A DNA stretch of 64,000 bases. Origin: Primula veris. Lineage: Eukaryota; Streptophyta; Magnoliopsida; Ericales; Primulaceae. Each line of letters starts with the position of its first letter. Positions within the stretch are counted from its first letter, which is position 1. The DNA lies in the NCBI GenBank assembly GCA_963682055.1, contig OY821747.1, positions 31,370,126 to 31,434,125 on the forward strand, given 5' to 3'. Positions 1-12,402 of the stretch are shown here, in pieces. The position numbers and the translations under genes were made by a program. Under the pieces are notes generated by a model that did not search any database, was not told the origin of the DNA, and saw nothing but the letters and a program-made list of their open reading frames with translations.

Positions 1-803
1 TAAGTATTTAAGATTTTTTTGGGGTCAATTCTAGACATAGTTGGTGAAATATGTGTATATATATATATATTAAAATTGATGGGTCATGTCAGTCTCTGGT
101 TTTTGTGTTATGAATTTGTTGAAATTGAGCTTTAGGCGGTGGTGCGAAACTAGGAATTGTAAATGAGAGGGGTCGAGATTCTATATAATTTTTCCTACCC
201 ATATGAGTATTTATTTATTTATTTATTCTAAAATGGAGGCCCGAACGCTAACTTTTGAACATTTTTATGAAAATTCATAGAAATTTTTGCTATCATTTTC
301 TAGGAATTTAGACAAGAGAATTAAACAATTTAAAGTCATAATTGGTGTGATTAATTTATTTGTGGATTGATATTAGTGTTACTTTTTGACCAACTTATTG
401 TATTGCTTTTTAATTTATGATGCTTTTTAAGATAAATGATGCTTTTTAATTTATGGTGTATCTCAGTTTCTGCTTTTTATATTAACCAAATAAGTCAGGA
501 AAAAAATTCGGATTTTGTAGGAAACTGACATGAGAATGTTAATTTAGGTCACAGTTGTATTCGAGATTGTTTTGTTTTACTGTTACTTTCTGGTATCTTT
601 TAATCATCTAGCTTAAATTGCTTAATCTGCTATGGGAAAGTGAGTAAGATTGAATTTTGTTCAGGTTCAACGGTATTAACAAATCCGCGCCTGTATTGGT
701 AAAGAGATGGGCGGGGATATATTGGCTAATGAAATATGTTTACTTTGATGGGTTAGATATATCAAATGTTATTTCTTATTAATTTTATTGTTGTTGATAT
801 CAG
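1..803 (+). other. Probable intron of the POLLENLESS 3-like gene
   Basis: AT-rich non-coding sequence ending in a CAG acceptor at 801-803, immediately before a recognisable exon. The family has an N-terminal segment that is absent here, so the first exon should lie left of the window. The window begins with TAAGTA, which would fit the tail of a GTAAGT donor if the preceding base is G; this is only suggestive. Confidence 0.6.
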
Positions 804-3800
804 CTGGTGGAGAAGGATCCTGAGAAGGCGATACCGTTGTTTTGGGCTGCGATTAATGCCGGAGATAGAGTAGATAGTGCTTTGAAGGATATGGCGATTG
901 TTATGAAACAACAAAACCGTGCTGATGAGGCTATAGAGGCGATTAAGTCGCTGAGAATTCGGTGTTCTGATCAAGCCCAGGAGTCTCTTGATAACATTCT
1001 TTTGGACCTTTACAAGGTATGCTGCATTAATCCTACTTTTACACTTGTATCATTTACATTGCCCTACTGTATTTATGCCGCCTGTGATAGAGCTTAAGAG
1101 TGACTTTGTTCTAGTTAAATTGACAGAACTTAAGAATTCAAGAGAACATATCACATATTAGCATTTATGGAGTACTAAATATTTACAAGTTAGTGATATG
1201 AATTGAAAACCCCAGTTGGTGCTCATTGTTGAATATATAAGTAGGTAGCGAGGCAGTCACATTTAGTCTGTCTTTGAACTTTAGAATGACACCTAGCTCT
1301 ACTTGAATGGTCAGAACATAAGAAATGTTCGGGCTCTTCTACGTTTAGCCTGTTTTTGAACTTTAGAATGACTTATCTAGCTCTACTAGGTCAAGAAATG
1401 TTTGAACTTTAGCCTGTTAGTGATAAGAAATGTTTGGGCTCTCTACGTTTAGTCTGTTTTGTGTTTATGAAGATCTCATGTTCAAGAACAGATTAGTTCC
1501 GAGATCTAAATAGAATGACCTAGTTCTACTTGAATGGAGAAAACAAAAAAAAATGTATTAGCATTTACAAGTCTTTAATTCGTTGTCTAGCATAGATCTT
1601 TAGAATATTTCATCTACCCTTGTATTATAATAGTCTCATCTAATTGTCGATCTGATTTGGAAACAACAAGTGTGCTCATTGTTGGACAAATAGGTAGCCA
1701 GTATATAACATTTAGGTCTGTCTTAGAACTATGAAAAACGACTTAGCCCTACTTGAATGATCGGAATGTAAGCAATGTATGGGCTTTAATACGCCGCATA
1801 GCGTAGATCTTTATGAAGATTTCATTTTAAGGAAAGACATAATTCTACTTGAATGGACAAAACAGTACGTATGAAATGAATTAGCATTTGTTAGTATTTA
1901 CAAGGCTTTACTTCGTTGCCTAGAAACGATTAGTTGCAGATCTACTTGAATGGACAGAACAATAGAAATGGACAGACATAGTTTTGTGTTTAGGCCTGTA
2001 TTCAAACTTTAGATTGACAAGATCAAATTGAGAAACATATACTTGCAAGGAATTTTAACAGCATAAGTTAATTCGTCGGTTAAATGAAGATTTCGTATCC
2101 ATGATCGGATCAGTTGTGGATCTTAACAGAATAACACATTGTACTTTATTGGTTCAATATGTAATGATTACCCCTATTTCAGAACTTTAGAATGACATTA
2201 TGCTATTTAAATTGACCGGAAAAAAATTAAGAGCGGATTTAACATATCATTCGCTATAAATTGCTACGAAACCTGAGTATAGATTAGATTAAACAGCAGT
2301 TTATTAGCAGGATTCCATATTTGGAGAATAGATCAGTTGTAAATATAAATAACAGCATTATAGCATCTTACTTCTTTACCAGGCTAGTTGCCGATTTATA
2401 TAAATTTATTAAGCTTTACCAGACAGGCTAGTTGCCGATTTATATAAATTTATTAAGCTTTAATTCGTCGTTATAGCATCGCAGTTCTATACCGAGATCC
2501 ATTTTGAGAATTGATTAGTTACGGATCCTAATTTAAAACAAGAGTGCTGATGTATGTAATATATATAGGAGTATATATTTAAGGCTTTAATTCGTCGTTA
2601 CAGCATCCAATCCTTTACCAAGACTCATTTATGAGAACAGATTAGATTTAACTAACTTACATGTTCCGAAGGACAAGTATCTATTTCCTAGGAAACTAAG
2701 GTTCATTATTGCAAAATCTAATCAACTACTTGTTAACTCATTTGCAGAAATGTGGGAGATTGGATGACCAAGTAGCACTTTTGAGGCATAAACTTTTTCT
2801 CATCCAACAAGGAATGGCTTTCAATGGAAAGAGAACAAAAACAGCTCGATCCCAAGGAAAGAAATTTCAAGTCTCTGTTGAACAAGAAGCGACAAGATTA
2901 CTGGTATGGACTTCAATATTTTATATTACCATTTACTTTTGTGAATTCTTTTTGTTTTTTGAATTAGCAATTTGAGTTAATTAATTAATTTATTTCTTAG
3001 GGAAACTTGGGATGGGCATTAATGCAACAAAACAACTACACAGATGCTGAAGATGCTTACCGTAGGGCCCTCATGATCTCATCTGACAATAATAAAATGT
3101 GTAATTTGGGGATTTGTTTAATGAAACAAGGTCGTATTAATGAGGCCAAAGATACTCTCCGAAGAGTAAAACCCGCGGTTATTGATGGTCCACGTGGCGT
3201 AGACTCTCATCTCAAGGCTTATGAGAGAGCACAACAAATGCTCAAGGATTTGGAATCTGACATAATGAATAGAGGAAATGATCGTGTGGAACAAAGGAAA
3301 TTGTTCGATTCGTTGTTTAGCTCTTCGTCAATTTGGCAGCCCCAGCCTTGTAAGGAACAGCCTACGAAAAATCCGACTAAGTCGTTTAAGGTCCAAGATG
3401 AATATCCAGATGAGAATGTGAGTTCGAATATTATGGCGAATCCTGTGGTCCTCCAGGGGCAAAAGGGTCACAATCAGGGGAATGCATTAAATGTTGCTGC
3501 TAAGCCATTTTATGCGGCGAATTTGGCTAATGAGACACTGAAGAGGACAAGGTCTGGAAACGCTGTTAACGGGATTAGGCCTAACCAAATTGGTGATTTT
3601 TCAAAGAACTTTGTAGATGAGCCGGAAAACAAGACGAGGAGGAAATCGAATTCGCCTGAAAGAAATGGGATTTGGGATGGGATTTTACCCGATAGTAAGG
3701 ATTTTGAAGATGCAATTATGGCAGCAGCTTTGGGTCCGAGTAGTGAGGTTGAGAAGATGGGATGTAGTAATAGCATTAACAAGGGTTCAGGTACTGTTCC

Positions 3801-3867
3801 AGTAAAGATTGACAAGAGACTTCAGGTGTTTCGAGACATAACCTTGTCGCCTCGCCCCAGAGCTTGA
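804..3867 (+). CDS. POLLENLESS 3-like / MS5-family TPR protein (5'-partial)
   Basis: Three coding exons are visible: 804-1016, 2748-2903 and 3001-3867, all joining in phase 0 with GT-AG introns. They encode about 411 residues, and the stop is TGA at 3865-3867. Exon A starts LVEKDPEKAI and contains the family signature FWAAINAGDRVDSALKDMA. The TPR region continues through GNLGWALMQQNNY and the repeat with SSDNNKMCNLGICLMKQG. A serine- and asparagine-rich tail of about 200 residues follows, holding FDSLFSSSSIWQPQP and a terminal KRLQVFRDITLS motif. The long tail favours the POLLENLESS 3/TDM1 branch over the shorter SULFUR DEFICIENCY-INDUCED proteins. In Arabidopsis TDM1 acts with the anaphase-promoting complex at meiotic exit; SDI1/2 act in sulfur starvation. 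Which role applies here cannot be read from sequence. No lesion is seen in the visible part; the N-terminus lies outside the window. Confidence 0.88.
2380..2467. repeat. 44-bp tandem duplication in an intron
   Basis: The segment starting CAGGCTAGTTGCCGATTTAT occurs at 2380 and again at 2424, in direct tandem with almost no divergence. It lies inside the intron between the first two visible exons of the POLLENLESS 3-like gene. The rest of that intron (about 1.2-2.2 kb) holds older, degraded direct repeats built on a TTTGAACTTTAGAATGAC / CTCTACTTGAATGG theme. Confidence 0.85.
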
Positions 3868-5574
3868 TCGATCTATTTGTTTTACAAAGAGTAAAAGAGA
3901 TTGATTTATCGATGTAGTTTAATTTAGTTTTATGTTCGGAGACGAGCTTGTTCTCCTATGCCTGCTTTCCTTTCTAATTTTTTAATTTTTTACATTAGTA
4001 GTTGGAAGGTATTTTATTTATTTATCATTTTTTATCTGTCTCGCCGAACCCCGCTGAGTTCAAGAACAATTGTTTGGAATAAAGTCCATTTTTAATTTTA
4101 AATTTACTATGTGTTTCTTCATTTTGTTCATCTGAAATTCGTATCTCAGGATGTTCATCTAGGTGTTTAAATGTTTTTAGTGACGGTGAACTTCGCATCT
4201 CAGAATGTTCATCCAGGTTTGTAATTGTTTCAGTGGCGATGAATTTCATTTCTCTTTACTGTCTGTTACACCAAATTACATGGACTTTATCTTGCAGTGA
4301 TGAATTTCTTGTTTTGTTAATGTGACCAATGAATTCTACATAGATCACTTATTTTTTACCGAGATACACTTTTGCTGCGACTTTAGAAGTGTGATGGTCC
4401 TATGTACTGCAATTTTAATCATTTAAAGCATTATTTTTCTGGAAAAAATAATAATTTGAATCTTGAGCATTCCAAAGTTTTAAGTCCAGCACCCACTGGC
4501 TTATCTTACCTTGTTTTTTGCAAATTGTTCACCTCCAAATTGTGTGCTCATTTTATTATCTTTTTTGGTCTTTACAAAACTAATCTATTCTTTTATTCTC
4601 TCATTTTTGTTGGTTTTCTGACAGTAATGTCTTTGAAACCAAAATTTATAGATTTTTAGCAGTCCAATTTTGTTTGTCTTGATTTCTAAGAAAACATAGC
4701 TTAAGAGTTAAGACGTGTTAAATCATAGTTTTTTCAAGTCTGGTTTTGTTACATGGGAGTATATCTTAAGGTCTCTGATTACATTAAGCTGAAAATTCTG
4801 GCGTACTATTTGTTTTACTTCAAACATTTCGTTTATCTCTGTCGGATGGTATTCTTTTACTAAATTACCAGACGTTGGTGGTCGCATTCATATGGTTCGT
4901 TCTTCCCCAGGCTTAGCATACAACTAGGGTGGAGAATCGTTTGTACAATCATTTACGTAGAACGAGTTTTAAACCCTCGATCATTAAGATTTGTTTTTCT
5001 CTAAGTCATTTGTCTTGCCAGTACTAAATTCTTGGGATTAAGACTCATTTGGTTCTCGTTGCCTTCTCTAGAATTATGTCTTACATGGTTTGAGAATAGC
5101 CTTTGATACAATTACATTGTCAAAAGCATGTGGATTGCTTATACAATATGCTGTTTTTTTTTTTTTTTTTGGCTTATATCTGCATGAGTGTAGCTAGGGC
5201 TGCGAAAATTTCGTGAAAAATGTCTTTTTCGTTTAGTTAAAAGCTCGTCTCGTTTTCGTTCATTACTAATTTAAATGATAATGAAATAAAATATACATTT
5301 CGTTTAGTAAACGAGATGGTAATGATCATTAGCGTGTTCGTTTCGTTAAATTTCGTTTTCGTCTAATAAAAATATATACGCGCAATAGGATACACAATTA
5401 TTCAATAGTTGGACCATTTTGGAATTCTAGTCTGTTCAATAGCTCAATATTAAATTAAAATCAACCTTATACACCAAAATGGATGCTATAATACGATTAA
5501 GATTGCACGAAGAAACGAAACTAGCACATTTGCTAATTCGGGTCCACTTATTACAAAAATTAACATAATAAAAA
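3868..5574. other. Intergenic region and putative 3' UTR
   Basis: No coding feature is supported. AATAAA at 4078-4083 is a possible polyadenylation signal about 210 bp after the POLLENLESS 3-like stop. Around 5190-5400 there is a CGTTT/AACGA-rich stretch beginning TAGGGCTGCGAAAA that resembles the end of a miniature hAT-type element; this is weak. A poly-T run lies at about 5153-5171. Confidence 0.5.
4134..4240. repeat. Imperfect tandem repeat, 54-bp period
   Basis: Unit 1 (4134-4187) and unit 2 (4188-4240) share the order GAA.TTCG.ATCTCAG.ATGTTCATC.AGGT followed by a GTGACGGT/GTGGCGAT end. The units are diverged, so the duplication is old. It lies just past the putative polyadenylation signal of the upstream gene. 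Confidence 0.75.
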
Positions 5575-5579
5575 CTACA

Positions 5580-5794
5580 TGTTGTGTGACATATTAGCTA
5601 GATATATAGATATGGAGATACAAGTATAGAGAGATAAAAGAGTCGTCTTTTATTCATTGATAAGTGTAGAGAAGTTACATCAAGAGACCCCCTAACCTTC
5701 TTTATATAATAGAAGGTAGGGTTACATATGCTAGGAAAGCCCAATAGAGGCCCAATAGAGTAAGGCCCAAGATGGACAATAATATCCTACAACA
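5580..5794 (-). repeat. 3' LTR of the decayed Copia element
   Basis: Identical over 215 bp to the copy at 12183-12397. On the minus strand it is preceded by the polypurine tract at 5795-5804, making it the 3' LTR. It begins TGTTG and ends CAACA. Confidence 0.95.
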
Positions 5795-5868
5795 CTCCCC
5801 CTTTGGACGTCTTGAATTCTTCGTCTTCATGCAGTCGATCTGAGTCGAGTTCATTCGCAGTGCTAAAC

Positions 5869-6550
5869 ACATAAAAACCTTAGGAACGGAAAACCCAATG
5901 TGGGACAAAACCGGTACCTAGGAGAAACTGTGTAGCCGAATGATATAGGCCGAAATATCATGTAAGTAACTAACCACAAAACAGTGTGCCTCATCAAAAC
6001 CTTGACAGAGCAAACCCAATGGGAAAATCTCTGATCGAAGGAAAAAGAGTGCAACAGTGGTAGTAGTAGGGGATCAACCACAAAACAGGTGCCTCATCAA
6101 AACCTTGCTAGAGTAAACCCAGTGGGAAAAACCTCTAGTCGAAGGACAAAAGAGTACACAGTGGTAAGAAGTATACAACAGGATACTCCCCCTAATTTCG
6201 GCAATCTTAAGTGAGGTATGATGGGAACGTGTCTCGCTAAAAACCTTGCCAAGGAAAACCCAGTGGGAAAAAACCTTGGTCTAAGGACAAAAAGAGTACA
6301 CGAGCATGCGACTGGATGCTCCCCCTCACTTGCACACGACAGGGTGCGAGAATTTCGACTAAGTAGTAATTAGTACAATAAGCATTCACCTGGATGCTCC
6401 CCCTCACTTGCACATGACTGGGTGCAAATATTTCATATTCCAAGAAAGAGTACGAGCATTCGGGTGGATGCCTCATTTACTCACATACGACTGAATGCAA
6501 GAAAATCTAACGTGGAATAGAACGAGCATTCAACTGGATGCTCTTAAACT
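5869..6550 (-). repeat. Tandem modules in the 3' untranslated part of the Copia element
   Basis: Two repeat types are seen, read on the + strand. Three or four modules with CCTTG...AACCCAGTGGGAAAAA...GGACAAAAGAGTACA begin near 5869, 5988, 6080 and 6222. Four modules with AGCATTC..CTGGATGCTCCCCCTCACTTGCA begin near 6303, 6381, 6455 and 6524. Both lie between the RNase H trace and the 3' LTR, outside the coding region. Function unknown. Confidence 0.75.
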
Positions 6551-6779
6551 TCATTTGTGAAGATTAATTTCGGCGAGAAATGCTAAATAGCATAATGTAG
6601 TCATGTCTCTCTTGATCAATAACAACAAGTTGTCTTCTATGACAAATGTTTTATCTGGATCGTGAGACAGAACATATGTAATTCAAATATGACTAATACT
6701 AGCTCGAAGCCATATACACTCTCTAGTCGTCTCATAGAGCACGAATAGACCAGAGTGATTCACTTGGAGTCATTCCAAG

Positions 6780-7532
6780 ACCTCCAAGATGTCGCCTTAT
6801 TCCTAATGGTAAAGACATACCATGTTAGGAATATCCCTTATGCGGGTCTGATAAGTAACCGGCATCGGTATAACCGAAAAAAGGTTGCGTTAATTCGAGT
6901 ACCGAAGGGGGTAGGTACACTCGATGACGCAAATGGGATAAACTAGCCCACTTCCAAAATTACCATAAGGTAAGGGAATGTGTCTTTAGTGCCATTTCGA
7001 TGGCAGCGTGTTAGCGCGATGTTGTGTCGAGCTATACCATTCACAACAGACGAGATGTTCGTCCTAGCACATTAGACCAAGTACAATGATGCGCTTATTG
7101 TACTTAGATATGAACATTATGGTTCAATATCTCTTCATCGTCTCATCAGGGACGGACTGGGTCTATATCAATGTCTAGTGATCGAACGATCATGGGAGAA
7201 TCTGACGACTTAGCGTCATGATGACTAAAACGTCATAACACCTTCTGGGTGTAGTCTGAATCATGGACTTAGATTCAATCTTTACGGGACTCAATCATCA
7301 GGTTGAGTCACTACTGTGTCTTCCCAAGATCCTTCATCTCGAAGGCAAATCCAAAAATGGATCGCGTAATAAAACACGCAAGGGCATAATACTTGTTCAA
7401 GTATCCCAAGCTAATCAAGTACTCACTTAGGCGGTATACCACATCCGCTCGGATTATATTAATCCATATAGTGAACGTCTCAGTCAATTGAGATCGTGTT
7501 CCGTGGTCAGAAACTACTTGATTTAAGCACAT
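6780..7532 (-). pseudogene. Decayed Copia reverse transcriptase / RNase H
   Basis: On the minus strand, 7311-7345 encodes FEMKDLGKT, the conserved motif late in the Copia reverse transcriptase domain. Further along the same strand, 6835-6880 encodes GYTDAGYLSDPHKGYS, matching the start of the Copia RNase H domain; a stop follows at once. Reading frames change between the two. These are relics, not a translatable enzyme. Confidence 0.85.
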
Positions 7533-10156
7533 GAAGTCACACAGGGACCTTCATCTATATCTCTTTGTCTAAATCCCCATAGAGATAAAACCGTGACCAC
7601 ATTCATGGCTGTATACTCAGTTTTTCGGAAACTACTAAACTGGTAAAGTAGGGGACTGTTATAATGTCCATTACGAGGAAATCAACTATCTCGTAATCAA
7701 TTCCAAGGTGTGAGAGAAGCCTTGCGCTACTAGGCGAGCATTCTACAATCTCATTATTCTCATCACTTTTCCTTACGAATAACCAAATAAACGAACTCGT
7801 TTAACATTGGTGGTGTTGGAACTACAGGTCCGAACACACTTTCGCTAAGGAGTCTACTTGGATTGCAAGTTTCCATTAGTACAGTCTATTCTACGTTGAC
7901 TTCAGGCAACGGTACATGGTTCTCTGTCATAATTTGTTCATATTATCAGTCGTCACCGAATATATGAACAAGTAATCAATGACAGTCTCGTTTTGCTTCA
8001 ATATCGTCTAAGATATCATGATCGACAGATATTTCGAGATTCTTAGGATGAGGAGGAAATCACACATCTCCTTGATCCTTTATAATCTCGTGCAACAAAC
8101 GAGTTTCAGTTCACCACCTCTGGGGCTGAACGAATTAAGAACCGGTCAACTTCCTCATATCTTGGGAAGGACGACAGACTGACGGCCGACGACAGCGTCC
8201 TTTGCTTGGCGGGTTCGGCCAAAGCAACGTGTTACGACAGGAACACGGCGTCCGACAGGGACGTCTATCCTTGCAAGCATTTTGCAGCAGGTATAAATGA
8301 TCTCGTGACATCTCGAAAAGTCATTAAATGCGTCTAGCATTTAGTTAGACTTGAGGGAGTCTATGCACTTACTTATCACTAAGTGCAGTTTTGGGGATCA
8401 AGCTAAGACTGAGTGGGTTATGCCACATTACTTCACGTCGTTCCTTATCAACGGTAACGTGCAAATCTCCCCCTAACGACGGGGATAACAGTCTTAGCGA
8501 TGTCACTTTCGCATATCATGCGGTAAAGAGATCGCTTGCCAAGGTTACTCTATCAAATGATAGGCAGGGGATTCATAATCGACTTATGTCCCCTTCAGAG
8601 GTCCATATTTTGAACGCTATAGCGGCTCAATCAAAATATTAATTAATCACTCTAAACACGTGTTAATATGAGACTTCTGGCTCATAACCAGTAACCAACT
8701 GGTACACATATGGTGTTTGAGTGTCTATGGGCCTCATAACGGACCAATGCAGCAAAATAGCATAACCCCACACGGAAATATAAATCTTGGTGCGCAAGAC
8801 CAAGAAATGTGTGCAATCATTTGCAGTCGCATCATCAAACTTTCCGTGAGTCCATTTGGGTCTGAACATAATCGACAGGATGTTCAATTTCAATTTCCAA
8901 ACTCAAGTAATTCAAATCAAAATTTCGATTTTTTACTCTTCGGAATTATCAAGTCAACTAGACTTTTCAGGATAATCCGGATCATGAGCCATCAACTTAA
9001 TGATAGGGCTAAAAGTTTGGGAAATGCTGCATTTCTGTGGACAACAATAATCATGTGACCTATTGTCGATGCATCAACCATAACCATTTATATTTATGGT
9101 CCGTCTTATGGTTGGATAAGTCCACAATAACTCCTTCAATTCTTTACAAGAATTCTACGAGTTCATTTCGTGATCTTTACACATACTAGTCTTTCAAAGT
9201 GAGCATTAATGGCATGAATTTCGGATTAATCGCGAAATATATTCTCATAGAGAATTCAAATGCGATGCGATTATAAATCAACCATCGTCTTTTGACCCGG
9301 GAATATCTCATCCGGTCAATGCCACAATATCAAAATGCTCTTATCAATCGACGACAGGCGAATGATAGTACAGACAATCATGTCTTAGCATTTAAATAAT
9401 TTATCATTCGACGACAGGAGAAATGATAAGGTAACTTTAAATGCTTTAAAGAATGTGGTAGCAACCACTTGAAAGACATTTCAACTCCTCTAAAATACGT
9501 TTTTGATCGTATTGAATGGAGGCTATGTAAAGAAATTTAATTATTTCATGAGCTATTACCAGATAACACTGGTTTTCTCGAATATTTTATAACTCAACAA
9601 GATACGGCAGGACCTACATGAGTATAAGAACTCATATTTGACAAATCAATTTGGTTTTACCAAAGATTTTGATTTTGGAACAGCAGGTCCAGAATCGTTG
9701 TCACTGAGTACTCTTTTAGGCAAATAGTTGGTGAAATTATGTGGTACACTGTTACCCACTATTTCCAAAAAAATCAACTATCCCACAAGTATTGCCTAAA
9801 ATTTCATAATTTAAAGTTTGGTCACATTTGTCAAAGGAATTTGCTCAAAACACTTTAAATTATTTCGAGAAATTTCGTAAACAGGCAAACCATAATCCAA
9901 AAGTATGTCCAAATGGAAAAATCATAATCCAAATGGAAAAAACATAATCCAGATGAGCGAAAAAATGGCTCAATGATTTATCAAAATCAATAAAGAAAGG
10001 TATCAAACTCATTTGAGCCACAAAATCGGGGGTCTCAAGAGTTTCCTTTCAATTAACTTTAACCACATTAGCATCGGTTTTTCCACCTTTATAATAGTTG
10101 TGAACTATTTAAGGAGTAACCGTGCATGACCTTTGTCTTTATAGCTTAGAGTTGCC

Positions 10157-10546
10157 TCATTGAGCATTATCTCTTGATTTGTGACAACGGGCCATATTGT
10201 TCCTTTCAATTACTGTCTTGCAGCCACAAGTTTTCGATTTTGACGATTGTCTAAAATCTCGCTTGGCTAGGCGATTCATCGGGATCGCGACAGTTCGAGA
10301 CAAATAACACTTGTCTCGGTTCTCAATTCGTGGAAAAAAATGTACACGAAGAGCATTAATATCAGGCAAACAATTCGCCACTGACCCAATAGGATTAAAA
10401 CTACTCACCGGGGTAATTTTCTTATCCAATAACAGATGGGTGATAAAGGAACATGGTGAATATAAATTCACGATACTGCTTATGGAATACAATTTCCAAG
10501 CTAGTATTTTGGTGAAGGATTGCTCCAATATGTCAATTTCAGACAT
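10157..10546 (-). pseudogene. Decayed Copia gag
   Basis: An open stretch of 129 codons begins MSEIDILEQSFTKI and holds FITHLLLDKK and LPDINALRVHFFPRIENR. The pattern matches the C-terminal half of plant Copia gag (the LEKTFSTFHASN..LLVAEQNNELL..FPEANA region) with many substitutions. The rest of gag is broken by stops. It lies where gag is expected, downstream of the leader on the minus strand. Confidence 0.7.
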
Positions 10547-12182
10547 TTGTTCACCATAGACTCATCACGTCTCAAATGTGGCGGCGGAATAAAATCAACG
10601 CCTTAGCATTCATCCTGAGTGTAACAACAAACTCGTGTTTTACTCATCAAAGATGGCATCCAAAAAAAAAAAAAATTTGGCATCACATTTTCACACATCA
10701 GGGTGACTAACATGTGGTGACGGAATAACATCAACGTCTAAACAGTCATTTCGCAAGTATGTTTTGCGAATTTTCTCATCATAGATGGCATCCAACATGT
10801 GTTGGGAGTTCTGGATTATTTATCATATAAAACGACTGGTTTATATTTTTATGGTTTGCACAAGCACAAACTTTTTTCCGAAACGACAGGTTCGAAAACA
10901 TTAGTTTTGCTTTTCATGTGAATCGGTTCTCATTGATCGAACGACGGGTCGATACTGAAACACCAATTCAGCGAAACATACATCACTATATAAACACACT
11001 CGGGGAAATTATTATTTAGTCAACCCCTTTCGGTAGCTCTATTTGAACACGACCAGGAAAGACGGTGAGGGGGGTGGGCACGAATGCCTCTTAAAAACCG
11101 ACCTCATTAGGAGAACGACTTCCGCCTTTATCTTTCCTAGACATCGTATCCAAATAGGTGAGCTTATTTGGGGAAGGTTCATAATTTTTCCAACTTAAAT
11201 GTGAAAATATATGATTTCGCAAATTTACATGTTGTACATATATGTATATGGCAGTAAATAAATATTACATGACATATTATGTAGTATCATATATACATGG
11301 CAGTGAGTATTATTTGGCAATATAAACTAATTCAATTAACATGTAAGTAATTACTACACTGAATCAAAAATATATACTCATCCGCATACAATTAATATAC
11401 TACAGGACCATACATGTAATTTCAGTAAACTACTTATTTAAGTTACAGCATTATTACACAGGGAGTCCAGAAAATCTGGAGTGTTTCAGATTGATTCATT
11501 TTATTTTTGAATTAACAGATCTGGTTCTACAGGTTTCTACACGTGAAATTGTTTTTTTTTTCTTTTAAACACGACAGAGCTGTAAGTACACGGGTAGTAT
11601 ATTTAAATCAATTCAATTAAACTTTACCCTGTAAACAAATAGCAATATGACATGCAATATTGTTCTCTAACAAGACCAATTATAGGTTTCTTTATTAAAA
11701 AAATAAAATATGCAACTTGTTCTCATGGATGATTTACACCTATGCAATTTCAATCATTATATGTTAACCATCAGTAGATTTTTATATGTTAACCATCATT
11801 ATATGATTTACACGTATACACATAAGTAGATTTTTTTTCAATCAGTAGATATTCCTGTTTACCTATTGGTTTTATTGGGAATAGTTTATTGCATACTCAA
11901 CATATATTATGAGGTTTAACATCACATACATACAAACAGTGAGATTTTCTAAGGTAATATCACTCCTATTAGATATATATATTTTAGCAGCACACTAAAT
12001 ATCATGAGTTCAAGTTCCAGTAAACTGAAAAATAAGGGGATTCGGTAATTGTACCGGATTACCAAGTGCTCCAACGATTGATCAGAACAAGAACGAACAA
12101 AAACCCTAGCCGTCTTTTTTTTTTTAAAACCTATTCAACGAGCGTATATCCTGGTTTCTCCGTGAGCAAGGTGCTGATAACG

Positions 12183-12397
12183 TGTTGTGTGACATATTAG
12201 CTAGATATATAGATATGGAGATACAAGTATAGAGAGATAAAAGAGTCGTCTTTTATTCATTGATAAGTGTAGAGAAGTTACATCAAGAGACCCCCTAACC
12301 TTCTTTATATAATAGAAGGTAGGGTTACATATGCTAGGAAAGCCCAATAGAGGCCCAATAGAGTAAGGCCCAAGATGGACAATAATATCCTACAACA
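12183..12397 (-). repeat. 5' LTR of the decayed Copia element
   Basis: Identical to 5580-5794. On the + strand it is preceded by AAGGTGCTGATAACG; the complement resembles the tRNA-derived primer site found next to many plant Copia 5' LTRs. It is followed by the CTACA target duplication. Confidence 0.95.
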
Positions 12398-12402
12398 CTA
12401 CA

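Larger units (their letters stand above)
5580..12397 (-). mobile_element. Copia-type LTR retrotransposon, complete ends, dead coding region
   Basis: The element is 6,818 bp and bounded by two identical 215-bp LTRs (5580-5794 and 12183-12397), each starting TGTTG and ending CAACA. A 5-bp target duplication CTACA sits at 5575-5579 and 12398-12402. Minus orientation is set by a purine-rich tract (AAAGGGGGAG on the minus strand, + positions 5795-5804) against the 5580-5794 LTR, and by a primer-site-like TTATCAGCACC next to the other LTR (about 12168-12179). The interior keeps recognisable gag, reverse transcriptase and RNase H traces in the Copia order (gag, then RT, then RNase H), but no long ORF. 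About 1 kb of leader (11.1-12.18 kb) and a repeat-rich 3' region (5.8-6.6 kb) flank them. Identical LTRs with a decayed interior imply recent movement driven by enzymes supplied in trans. Confidence 0.93.

Noticed and set aside
4025..4249. 74-codon minus ORF with two EHSEMR/EHPEIR-like repeats
   Set aside because: It is produced by the imperfect 54-bp tandem repeat in the 3' flank of the POLLENLESS 3-like gene; no homology.
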